Positions 18,331 to 26,396 of a stretch of 64,000 nucleotides of DNA are shown here, one piece after another. The translations under genes were made by a program, and so were the position numbers. Below the pieces are notes generated by a model. It made no database searches. It was not told where the DNA came from and was given only the letters and a program-made list of their open reading frames with translations. The first letter of the stretch is position 1, and each line of letters opens with the position of its first letter. Origin of the DNA: Tenuifilum sp. 4138str (GTDB lineage: Bacteria; Bacteroidota; Bacteroidia; Bacteroidales; Tenuifilaceae); assembly GCF_041102575.1 (NCBI RefSeq), contig NZ_JBGCUE010000005.1, positions 1 to 64,000 on the forward strand, given 5' to 3'.

Positions 18331-19008
18331 CTACTCATCGTTGCTATTCAGCAAGCCGATATAGTATAATAGTGTAGCTAATGAACCAAGTGCTGCTACA
18401 ACATAAGTAAGGGCAGCCCATTTAAGGGCATCGCGGGCGTACAAAGCGCCCTCACCATAGGTTAATCCCGATGAGTTGAGCCACGCAAGCGCCCTGCGTG
18501 AGGCATCCATTTCAACTGGTAGGGTAATAATGCTGAAAAGGGTTGTTAACCCGAGCATGATTACTCCTATAAGTAAGATACTAGGCATGGTTTGGAGCAG
18601 TATAACACCTGCCAGTAAAACCCATTGTACCCAACGCGAGGCTACGCTCACGACAGGAACCAAAGCCGAACGCATCTGCAGGAAAGCATAGCTCTGTGCA
18701 TGCTGAATGGCGTGCCCGCATTCGTGAGCTGCCACAGCTGCAGCAGCAATGCTGCGTCCGTGGTATACATCGGGGCTAAGGTTTACGGTTTTATTTGCCG
18801 GATTGTAGTGGTCGGTTAGCTCACCATCTACCGATATTACTTTTACATCGTAAATACCATGGTTGTGGAGCATAAGCTCGGCCACCTCCTTTCCGCTAAG
18901 CCCCCGGGGTAAGGCTATGCGCGAGTAACGCGCAAACTTCGACCTTAGCTGCATGGAAACCATGAAGCTTAGCACGAAAAAGATTATCATTATCAGGTAG
19001 ATTCCCAT
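18331..19008 (-). CDS. Membrane zinc metallopeptidase (YugP family)
   Basis: A 225-aa membrane protein with an N-terminal helix (YLIMIIFFVLSFMVSM) and two or three C-terminal hydrophobic segments. The zinc motif AHECGHAIQH is near residue 95 (HExxH). VDGELTDHYNPANKTVNLS upstream is typical of the neutral zinc metallopeptidase 2 / YugP family. Substrates are unknown in Bacteroidota. It has its own terminator and is separated by 63 bp from the SDR gene upstream on the same strand. Confidence 0.9.
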   Translation of the reverse strand: MGIYLIMIIFFVLSFMVSMQLRSKFARYSRIALPRGLSGKEVAELMLHNHGIYDVKVISVDGELTDHYNPANKTVNLSPDVYHGRSIAAAAVAAHECGHAIQHAQSYAFLQMRSALVPVVSVASRWVQWVLLAGVILLQTMPSILLIGVIMLGLTTLFSIITLPVEMDASRRALAWLNSSGLTYGEGALYARDALKWAALTYVVAALGSLATLLYYIGLLNSNDE

Positions 19009-19071
19009 AACGAGTTTATTTATTGTTTCTTTTCACGTATCAGCTAGTTAAACATCAACTATACAAATCGC

Positions 19072-19830
19072 TTACACGTTTCGATTCACGTAGTAGGCGT
19101 TAGCCTGAGCCACTGGTGTTACCTCTAAATCGTTAATGCAAACATGGGGTGGGCGAGTAAGCACAAAGTGAATGGCATCGGCAATATCCTCGGCAAATAG
19201 CGGGGTTAGTCCAACATAGGTGTTTTTGGCTTTCTCGCTATCGCCCTTAAAGCGAACAATGGAGAACTCGGTTTCCAGCAATCCGGGGCGAATTTCGGTA
19301 ACCTTGATATTATGCTTTAGCATATCCTGCCGCATACCCTGCGAGAGTGCATGCATGGCATGCTTGGTGGCGCAGTAAACGTTTCCGTTCTCGTAAACCT
19401 GCGTTCCAGCAATCGAACCAATATTTACAATGTGGCCTTCCCCCCGTTCAATCATCATAGGGGCAACCTTACGGGTGATGTAAAGCACTCCTTTGATATT
19501 AGTGTCAATCATTCGTTCCCAGTCATCAATAACTCCGTCCTGTATGTGGTTTAGTCCAACTGCCAAGCCGGCATTGTTTACCAGAACATCAATTTTTCGC
19601 CAGCGCTCAGGGAGCGAATCAATGGCACTGTTAACCTCATCCAGGTTACGGATATCAAAGTTCAGGATATGAACATCTTTCTTATACTTTACTTCAATCT
19701 CTTTTTTAAGCTCTTCAAGCCTTTCGAGTCTTCTGCCTGTAACGATAAGGTTAAACTCATCCATGGCTAACCTGAGGGCAGTAGCCCGTCCAATGCCAGA
19801 GGTAGCACCAGTTATCAATGCAATTCTCAT
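19072..19830 (-). CDS. SDR-family oxidoreductase (YdfG-like)
   Basis: A 252-aa short-chain dehydrogenase. The NADP-binding TGATSGIG is at residues 6-13, NNAG near 88, the catalytic serine in NIGSIAG, and the YCATK tyrosine/lysine pair near 151. Sequence details (IRPGLLETEFSIVRFKGD) resemble the YdfG 3-hydroxy-acid / serine dehydrogenase subgroup, but the substrate is not assignable. It is divergent from purL over a 220-bp gap. Confidence 0.9.
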   Translation of the reverse strand: MRIALITGATSGIGRATALRLAMDEFNLIVTGRRLERLEELKKEIEVKYKKDVHILNFDIRNLDEVNSAIDSLPERWRKIDVLVNNAGLAVGLNHIQDGVIDDWERMIDTNIKGVLYITRKVAPMMIERGEGHIVNIGSIAGTQVYENGNVYCATKHAMHALSQGMRQDMLKHNIKVTEIRPGLLETEFSIVRFKGDSEKAKNTYVGLTPLFAEDIADAIHFVLTRPPHVCINDLEVTPVAQANAYYVNRNV

Positions 19831-20006
19831 AATATCAATAGTATAGGTGTGTTAGTAAACGTTTCATCTTAACTCAAAATTAGAATATAAGTCAGTAACT
19901 ATACAATGGCTTAAGGTTTTTTAAAACTTTTTTGGTAAAACGTCGATAATGAATGTTTAACTGCTATTTTTTCGATTTCAGCTTATGTTACTTGAGTTAA
20001 TGTTCG

Positions 20007-20014
20007 TATTTTTG
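20007..20014 (+). promoter_or_regulatory. Possible -7 element of purL
   Basis: TATTTTTG fits TAnnTTTG and ends 35 bp before purL. No TTTG is at the ideal distance, so the call is weak. Confidence 0.35.
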
Positions 20015-20049
20015 GCAGGAAATTTATAAAGTAGAAAAATAAGAAAGTT

Positions 20050-22278
20050 ATGCCAAACCGAACAGTTACCGTTGAAACCGCCCGCGAGTTAGGGCTTCTC
20101 CCTGAAGAGTTTGAAATGATTAAGAACTACTTGGGACGCACCCCAAACTACACTGAGTTAAGCATATACTCGGTAATGTGGTCGGAACACGCATCGTATA
20201 AGAATTCCATTAAGTGGCTAAAAACATTACCCCGTAAAGGTTCCGCTATACTAGCAGAGGCCGGAACGGAGAATGCAGGTTTGGTTGATATTGGCAATGG
20301 TTTGGCATGTGCATTTAAGATTGAATCGCACAACCACCCTTGTGCTGTTGAACCCTACCAGGGTGCTGCTACAGGAGTTGGAGGTATTAATCGCGATATT
20401 TTCACCATGGGCGCACGCCCGGTGGCCCAGCTAAACTCTTTACGATTTGGCAACCTTAAGCTCGATAGAACCCGCTGGTTAATTAAGGGAGTGGTTAAGG
20501 GTATTGGTGATTATGGCAATGCCTTTGGAATTCCTGTGTTGGCAGGCGAAGTTTTCTTCGACGATTCATTCAACATGAATCCTCTGGTAAATGCCATGTC
20601 GGTTGGGTTGGTTGAGAAGGACAAGGTGGTTTCGGCTATATCAAAGGGTAAGGGTAATCCGGTTTACATTGTTGGTTCAGCCACCGGAAAGGATGGTATT
20701 CATGGTGCGACATTCGCATCGGCCGATATAACGGAGGACTCAGCCGAGGATATCCCTTCAATTCAGGTGGGCGACCCCTTTCAGGAAAAAATCTTGCTGG
20801 AAGCAACCCAGGAGGTGATCAGGACTGGTGCACTGGTTGGTATGCAAGATATGGGTGCAGCCGGTATCATATGTTCCACCTCTGAAATGTCCGAAAAAGG
20901 TGGGCATGGCATGCGAATCGATTTGGATATGGTTCCTTTAAGGCAGAAGAACATGGAGGCTTGGGAAATCTTGCTGTCCGAATCGCAGGAGCGAATGCTC
21001 ATGGTGGTTCAGAAGGGTCGTGAGGCCGATGTTGAGGCTGTGCTTAATAAGTGGGACATTAGCTACGCCATTATTGGTGAGGTTACCGAGGGCGATACCC
21101 TAGAGTTTTACTACCATGGAGAACTGGTTGCCAAGGTTCCCGCTTCATCGCTGGTTCTTGGGGGTGGCGCTCCCGTTTACGATAGGGAGTACCGTGAACC
21201 CGCTTACTACAAAGAGTATAAAAAGTTCGATATCAATAAAATTCCTGAACCTGCCGACCTAATTGATGTAGCCCGTTTTCTGGTTGCTCACCCCAATATT
21301 GCTTCGAAACGTTGGGTTTATGAGCAGTACGACACCATGATTGGCACTGGGAATATGACTACCAACTTCCCCTCCGATGCAGGTGTATACAACCTGAAGG
21401 GCACCAATAAGGCGCTTGTGATGACTGTTGACTGCAATTCGCGTTACGTGAAAGCCGACCCCATGGTTGGAACTATGATTGCAGTATCCGAGGCAGCCCG
21501 AAACATCTCCTGCACTGGTGCTAAACCCTTGGCTATTACTAACTGCCTAAACTTTGGTAACCCATATAACCCTGAAGTTTACTGGCAGTTTGTTCAGGCT
21601 GTTAAGGGGATGGGTACTGCTTGTGAAAAGTTCGACACCCCTGTTACCGGCGGTAATGTTAGTTTTTACAACCAAGCATCAATTGGAGGCAAGGAGGAGG
21701 CCGTTTTCCCTACACCAACCATTGGTATGATTGGTTTACTTGAAAATAAGAATCACCATACAACGCTGGCTTTCAAGGAGAAGGGGCATATGATTTATTT
21801 GATTGGAAAGTCAGTAAACGATATTGCTTCGTCCGAATACCTGTACAGCTACCACGGTGTCAAGCAGTCGCCTGCGCCTTACTTTAACCTTGAGGAAGAG
21901 TATGAGGTTCAACGTGCGGTTCGCGAGCTTATTGCACGTAACCTGATTCAATCGGCACACGATGTTTCCGATGGAGGACTATTCATTGCGCTTCTTGAAA
22001 GCGCCATGCCTCGCAACTTAGGTTTCGATATCACTACCGATGCCGAAATTCGTACCGATGCCTTCCTGTTTGGTGAGGCCCAAGGGCGAATTGTGGTTTC
22101 GGTATCGCCATCGCGCGAAACCCAGTTTATTGATTTTATGGTAGCAAGCAAGGTGCCTTTCTCAACCCTTGGTCATGTTACCAAGTCGGAAATTAGAGTC
22201 GATGATGTTTCGTTTGGCTTTGTAGCCGATTTAAAGAAAATTTACGACTCCTCGCTTGAGCAGCTGATAAATGGGTAA
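20050..22278 (+). CDS. purL: Phosphoribosylformylglycinamidine synthase subunit II
   Basis: Fourth step of purine synthesis: FGAR + ATP + NH3 gives FGAM. At 742 aa this is the small PurL form, which needs separate PurS and PurQ subunits (not in the window) for glutamine-derived ammonia. Conserved blocks are SVMWSEHASYKNS, FKIESHNHPCAVEPYQGAATGVGG and MQDMGAAGI, and then the second AIRS-like half (VTGGNVSFYN, SAHDVSDGGL). The stop codon overlaps the start of ubiE by 8 bp. Confidence 0.95.
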   Translation: MPNRTVTVETARELGLLPEEFEMIKNYLGRTPNYTELSIYSVMWSEHASYKNSIKWLKTLPRKGSAILAEAGTENAGLVDIGNGLACAFKIESHNHPCAVEPYQGAATGVGGINRDIFTMGARPVAQLNSLRFGNLKLDRTRWLIKGVVKGIGDYGNAFGIPVLAGEVFFDDSFNMNPLVNAMSVGLVEKDKVVSAISKGKGNPVYIVGSATGKDGIHGATFASADITEDSAEDIPSIQVGDPFQEKILLEATQEVIRTGALVGMQDMGAAGIICSTSEMSEKGGHGMRIDLDMVPLRQKNMEAWEILLSESQERMLMVVQKGREADVEAVLNKWDISYAIIGEVTEGDTLEFYYHGELVAKVPASSLVLGGGAPVYDREYREPAYYKEYKKFDINKIPEPADLIDVARFLVAHPNIASKRWVYEQYDTMIGTGNMTTNFPSDAGVYNLKGTNKALVMTVDCNSRYVKADPMVGTMIAVSEAARNISCTGAKPLAITNCLNFGNPYNPEVYWQFVQAVKGMGTACEKFDTPVTGGNVSFYNQASIGGKEEAVFPTPTIGMIGLLENKNHHTTLAFKEKGHMIYLIGKSVNDIASSEYLYSYHGVKQSPAPYFNLEEEYEVQRAVRELIARNLIQSAHDVSDGGLFIALLESAMPRNLGFDITTDAEIRTDAFLFGEAQGRIVVSVSPSRETQFIDFMVASKVPFSTLGHVTKSEIRVDDVSFGFVADLKKIYDSSLEQLING

Positions 22279-23002
22279 AAGTCCAAATACTGTTGTTGAT
22301 AAACGAACCAGTAGCGTTGCGGCAATGTTTAATAGCATTGCGCCAAGTTACGATTTTCTTAACCATCTGCTTAGCCTTGGCATTGATAAGCTTTGGAGGC
22401 GCCGGCTTGTAAAAAGGCTGCTACGTAACAATCCTAGAGAGGTTTTGGATGTGGCAACCGGAACTGCCGACCTTGCACTGGTAATGGCTAAAAAATCCCC
22501 TAGTGTTAAGATAGTTGGTATCGATATCTCTGAATCGATGCTTGCCATTGGAATGGTGAAAGTAAAAAAATGGAAGTTTCTGGAGCGCATTACCCTTAAA
22601 AAGGCCTCGGCGCTCTGTATTCCCTCACCCGATAACCATTTCGATGCTGCCATGGTTGCATTTGGTGTGCGAAATTTTGAGGACTTAGCCCAAGGACTAA
22701 AGGAGATTTGTCGTGTGCTCAAACCCGGCGGCGAACTGGGTGTTTTGGAGTTCTCCATGCCCTGCCACTGGCCGTTTAATGCTTTATATCGATTTTACTT
22801 TCTAAAATTCTTACCGTGGGTTGGAGGCAAGGTGTCGGGCAACCGACAGGCATATACCTATCTCCCTGAATCGGTGCTTTCATTCCCTCAGGGTGAAGCT
22901 TTTGCCCAGATACTTAAGTTAGCGGGTTTTAACGATGTGGAAATCAGGGTTCAGACCTTTGGTATTGCCACCCTTTATATTGCGAAAAAGAAAAATCAAT
23001 AA
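22271..23002 (+). CDS. ubiE: Demethylmenaquinone methyltransferase
   Basis: SAM-dependent C-methyltransferase completing menaquinone, the quinone that Nqr would reduce; 243 aa. It has MFNSIAPSYDFLNHLLSLGID, motif I DVATGTADLAL near residue 57, and KPGGELGVLEFSMP. ISGNRQAYTYL-type C-terminal blocks are also present. It starts inside the last codons of purL and is followed after 55 bp by porT, a pairing frequent in Bacteroidota. The gene is also called menG where only menaquinone is made. Confidence 0.93.
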   Translation: MGKSPNTVVDKRTSSVAAMFNSIAPSYDFLNHLLSLGIDKLWRRRLVKRLLRNNPREVLDVATGTADLALVMAKKSPSVKIVGIDISESMLAIGMVKVKKWKFLERITLKKASALCIPSPDNHFDAAMVAFGVRNFEDLAQGLKEICRVLKPGGELGVLEFSMPCHWPFNALYRFYFLKFLPWVGGKVSGNRQAYTYLPESVLSFPQGEAFAQILKLAGFNDVEIRVQTFGIATLYIAKKKNQ

Positions 23003-23057
23003 TATTTTTGACTGGTTACCGTTTAATCAGAGTCGTTACTAAAACTGTGAATCGCAC

Positions 23058-23792
23058 TTGAAACGTTTTTTTGCATTACTATTACTTTGTTTTTTGGTAG
23101 TTGGCAACTCATATGGTCAATTCAAACGGCCCACATTGCTAAACGACCCCGACTACGACGTAGGGAAGCCGCTCAGGTTTGGTTTCTCTATTGGCGTTAA
23201 TGTAATGGATTTTGATGCAGTTAACCGAACCGCTCAGTTCAATGCCGATGGTTCAAAGTACTTTGCAGAGGTAACCCATATTTCGGCAGGTCTAAATGTG
23301 AATGCCATTGGCGACCTCCGTATTGCCCGCGATATTCATCTACGTTTTCTGCCTGGCTACTCTTTTGGACAGCGCGATGTTGATTTTTTTAAGGTTGATG
23401 CCGACAGCAGCGTTTCGCTGGCTACAACCATGAAAATGGAATCGAACTTTATCGATTTGCCTGTTGGAATTAAGTTCTTATCGGAGCGCAACAGTAATGT
23501 CCGTCCCTACTTGTACCTGGGAACTGACTTTAGAATTGATTTAGCCGCATACAAGCGCCTCAAGGTTGAAAAGGGCGTTTTGTTGAGGCTACAAAAGTTC
23601 GATTACTACTATGAGGTTGGCTTTGGTGTCGATTTCTTCCTCCAATACTTTAAGTTTTCGGCTGAGATTAAGTGGTCGGCCGGTTTGCTTAATATGTTAT
23701 CGAGCGATTATGTTGATGAAGGAAAGATTTACCACGATGCCCTGGGAAGTTTAAGATCGAAGTTCCTGATTGTTTCTTTCCACTTTGAGTAG
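23058..23792 (+). CDS. porT: PorT-like type IX secretion protein
   Basis: A 244-aa predicted outer-membrane beta-barrel protein. The signal peptide is KRFFALLLLCFLVVGNSYGQ. The mature part has repeated amphipathic strands and the PorT-type blocks DYDVGKPLRFGFSIGVN and FLPGYSFGQRDV. PorT is needed for T9SS assembly in Porphyromonas and Flavobacterium. The start is a TTG at 23058: no ATG or GTG in frame would keep the signal peptide. The position after ubiE supports the call. Confidence 0.85.
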   Translation: MKRFFALLLLCFLVVGNSYGQFKRPTLLNDPDYDVGKPLRFGFSIGVNVMDFDAVNRTAQFNADGSKYFAEVTHISAGLNVNAIGDLRIARDIHLRFLPGYSFGQRDVDFFKVDADSSVSLATTMKMESNFIDLPVGIKFLSERNSNVRPYLYLGTDFRIDLAAYKRLKVEKGVLLRLQKFDYYYEVGFGVDFFLQYFKFSAEIKWSAGLLNMLSSDYVDEGKIYHDALGSLRSKFLIVSFHFE

Positions 23793-23848
23793 GTTTAAAC
23801 CTTTTCGTCCTTATCCGTGTTAATGCATTCTTAATAGAGTTTTTCCTT

Positions 23849-25405
23849 ATGCCACATGATATATCTATTGTGTTAAGGCCCGATGAGGCGGCAAATGAAA
23901 CAGCAGTTGTTAGAGCAATTGCACGGAAAATTGATATACCAACCGATTCAATTCGGCATTACTACATAACCCGCAAATCAATAGATGCCCGTAAGGGTAA
24001 GGTTCTGGTTAACCTTGGCGTTAGGGTTTTTATTGGCGAGGAAAAGATTATTGATGAACGACCGGTTTTCAATTACACTGATGTTCGTAATGCAATGCCG
24101 GTTATTATTGTTGGGGCGGGCCCAGCAGGATTATTTGCTGCATTAAGGTTAATTGAACTTGGTTTTAAACCAATTGTAATTGAGCGTGGCAAATCCGTAA
24201 GCTATCGTAAGCGCGATATAGCTATGCTAAATCGGGAACATCAGCTTAACCCCGATTCAAACTACGCCTTTGGCGAGGGTGGTGCCGGAACCTTTTCCGA
24301 TGGTAAACTTTACACCCGTTCCAAAAAGCGAGGCGATTACAGGCGCATTCTTCAGGCTCTGGTTGATCATGGAGCCGATCCGGCAATACTATACGAGGCT
24401 CACCCACATATTGGAACCAACAGGCTACCCGGAATTATAACTCGTATAAGGGAAACTATTCTTCAGCATGGGGGTGAAGTGCTTTTTAGTAGCAGGGTTA
24501 CAGAGATAATTTTAGATTCCGGTCAAGCGGTTGGTGTTTACCTTGCCGATGGGCAAAGGATAAATGGCAAAGCCGTAATACTTGCCACTGGGCATTCGGC
24601 TCGCGATATTTATCACATGCTTCACAATCAAAGTATTGCCTTGGAGGCTAAACCGTTTGCCATGGGGGTGAGGGTTGAACATCCACAAGCACTTATCGAT
24701 GCCATTCAATACCATGGCATACCCCGAAGCGAGTATTTACCTGCTGCTGCGTATTCACTGGTACATCAGGTTGAGGGACGGGGGGTTTACTCATTCTGCA
24801 TGTGTCCCGGTGGTTTTATTGTGCCTGCCGCTACAGGAACCGATGAGGTTGTAGTCAATGGAATGTCGCCCTCGAATAGGAATTCACGCTGGGCAAACTC
24901 AGGAATAGTTGTTGAAATCCGTTTAGATGATTTGGCTGACTATGCTCAGCATGGCATTTTTGCCGGACTAGAGTTTCAGGCTGAATTTGAGCGTCTTGCT
25001 AAGCAGCATGGGGGATATGGAGTTCAAGCTCCCGCTCAGCGTTTGGTTGACTTCGTAGAAGGGCGTTTCTCATCAAACCTTCCTGCCTGCTCATACCATC
25101 CAGGGCTAAACTCATCGGAGATGCACCTTTGGCTACCCGAGCATATTGGTTTTAGGCTCAGGGAGGGTTTCAAGGCTTTTGGTAAAAAGATGAAGGGTTT
25201 CCTAACCAACGATGCTGTAATACTGGGAGTAGAATCGCGGACATCGTCGCCTATCCGTATTCCTAGGGATCCTGAAACCCTTCAGCACATTCAGGTCAAA
25301 GGGCTTTTCCCTTCGGGTGAGGGTGCAGGCTATGCCGGCGGTATAGTGTCATCGGCCTTGGACGGCAGTATTGTAGCTGATGCAGTTTCCCGGTATGTTA
25401 GCTAA
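23849..25405 (+). CDS. FAD-dependent dehydrogenase (COG2509 type)
   Basis: A 518-aa flavoprotein of unassigned substrate. A short N-terminal alpha/beta domain (about 85 aa) precedes the dinucleotide motif VGAGPAGLFAALRL near residue 88. GEGGAGTFSDGKLYTR and LATGHSARDIYHML are hallmarks of this uncharacterised dehydrogenase family, and a C-terminal GEGAGYAGGIVSSALDG closes the FAD site. It is probably cytoplasmic. It ends 41 bp from the convergent methyltransferase gene, with no clear terminator hairpin between. Confidence 0.88.
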   Translation: MPHDISIVLRPDEAANETAVVRAIARKIDIPTDSIRHYYITRKSIDARKGKVLVNLGVRVFIGEEKIIDERPVFNYTDVRNAMPVIIVGAGPAGLFAALRLIELGFKPIVIERGKSVSYRKRDIAMLNREHQLNPDSNYAFGEGGAGTFSDGKLYTRSKKRGDYRRILQALVDHGADPAILYEAHPHIGTNRLPGIITRIRETILQHGGEVLFSSRVTEIILDSGQAVGVYLADGQRINGKAVILATGHSARDIYHMLHNQSIALEAKPFAMGVRVEHPQALIDAIQYHGIPRSEYLPAAAYSLVHQVEGRGVYSFCMCPGGFIVPAATGTDEVVVNGMSPSNRNSRWANSGIVVEIRLDDLADYAQHGIFAGLEFQAEFERLAKQHGGYGVQAPAQRLVDFVEGRFSSNLPACSYHPGLNSSEMHLWLPEHIGFRLREGFKAFGKKMKGFLTNDAVILGVESRTSSPIRIPRDPETLQHIQVKGLFPSGEGAGYAGGIVSSALDGSIVADAVSRYVS

Positions 25406-25446
25406 ACATTTTAGTTTTTTCTTAATTTGCTTTATATGAAATATGT

Positions 25447-26196
25447 TTAGGGATTTGAATGCCCTTTAAATTCTGAAAGTATTATGGCTGTAGCCATGGC
25501 TACATTCAACGATTCTACTTTCTGGCGACCCCTAGCGAATGTTGGTATGTGTATACGATGTGTGATTAGCTTGTCAACAGCGGGGCTGATGCCGTTACCC
25601 TCGTTACCCATCACAATAATACCTGCATGTTCTTTCTTTGCCTTGTAAATATTTTCACCATCCATACATGCACCAAAAATTGGGCAGCTTACAGTTTGCT
25701 GGCTAAGCCAAGTAGCCAGATCGGTATAATGAACCTTAACATGGGCTATGGCACCCATGGTTGCCTGAATGGCTTTTGGTGCAAAGGCATCGGTGCATCC
25801 ATGGGAGCAAACAATATTGTCAATCCCAAACCAATCGGCTAACCTAATTATGGTACCCATGTTACCCGGGTCCTGAATGGTATCCAGGGCAAGAACCAGC
25901 TCTTTACTTGGGTCAACATCCAGTATATATGTTGGGAACCGAACTACGGCAAGCACTGGGCTTGGTGTAACAAGCCCGCTTATCCGTTCCATTTCGGACT
26001 GACTTACTTTGTGTACCAAGCAATTAACATTTGTTACTAAATATTGCTCGGTATGGTATATCTCCTCAATTTCAAAATTGCTACTGATGAGTTCATCTAC
26101 AAGTTTAGTACCTTCGGCTATAAAAAGGCCAAGCTCATTCCTAAATTTTTTCTGTTGTAACGATTTTACACTTTTAATGCTATTTCTTGATAACAT
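25447..26196 (-). CDS. TrmH/SpoU-family RNA 2'-O-methyltransferase
   Basis: A 249-aa SPOUT methyltransferase with a knotted SAM site. An N-terminal substrate-binding domain (LQQKKFRNELGLFIAEGTKLVDE) is followed by the three SpoU motifs: LDTIQDPGNMGTIIRLADWF, IVMGNEGNGIS and VESLNVAMATAI. Such proteins methylate ribose in rRNA or tRNA; the exact site cannot be read. It is divergent from tamL across 200 bp. Confidence 0.92.
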   Translation of the reverse strand: MLSRNSIKSVKSLQQKKFRNELGLFIAEGTKLVDELISSNFEIEEIYHTEQYLVTNVNCLVHKVSQSEMERISGLVTPSPVLAVVRFPTYILDVDPSKELVLALDTIQDPGNMGTIIRLADWFGIDNIVCSHGCTDAFAPKAIQATMGAIAHVKVHYTDLATWLSQQTVSCPIFGACMDGENIYKAKKEHAGIIVMGNEGNGISPAVDKLITHRIHIPTFARGRQKVESLNVAMATAIILSEFKGHSNP

Positions 26197-26361
26197 TTAC
26201 CTGAATTTTAGGACAAAATAAAACATTTTTCTAATATTATCAGCATTTTCAAATTCTTAGCATCCTATGTGCGAATTTTATTTTGGCCCTGATTTTGATG
26301 AATTTGGTCATAAATCCATAACTATTGCTGTAAAAAATAGATGGCGAATTGCTGTTATAAT

Positions 26362-26369
26362 TACATTTG
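26362..26369 (+). promoter_or_regulatory. Possible -7 element of tamL
   Basis: TACATTTG, 27 bp before the tamL ATG; no well-placed -33 element. Confidence 0.35.
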
Positions 26370-26396
26370 TATAGTTCATAATACCTAACTCTGATT

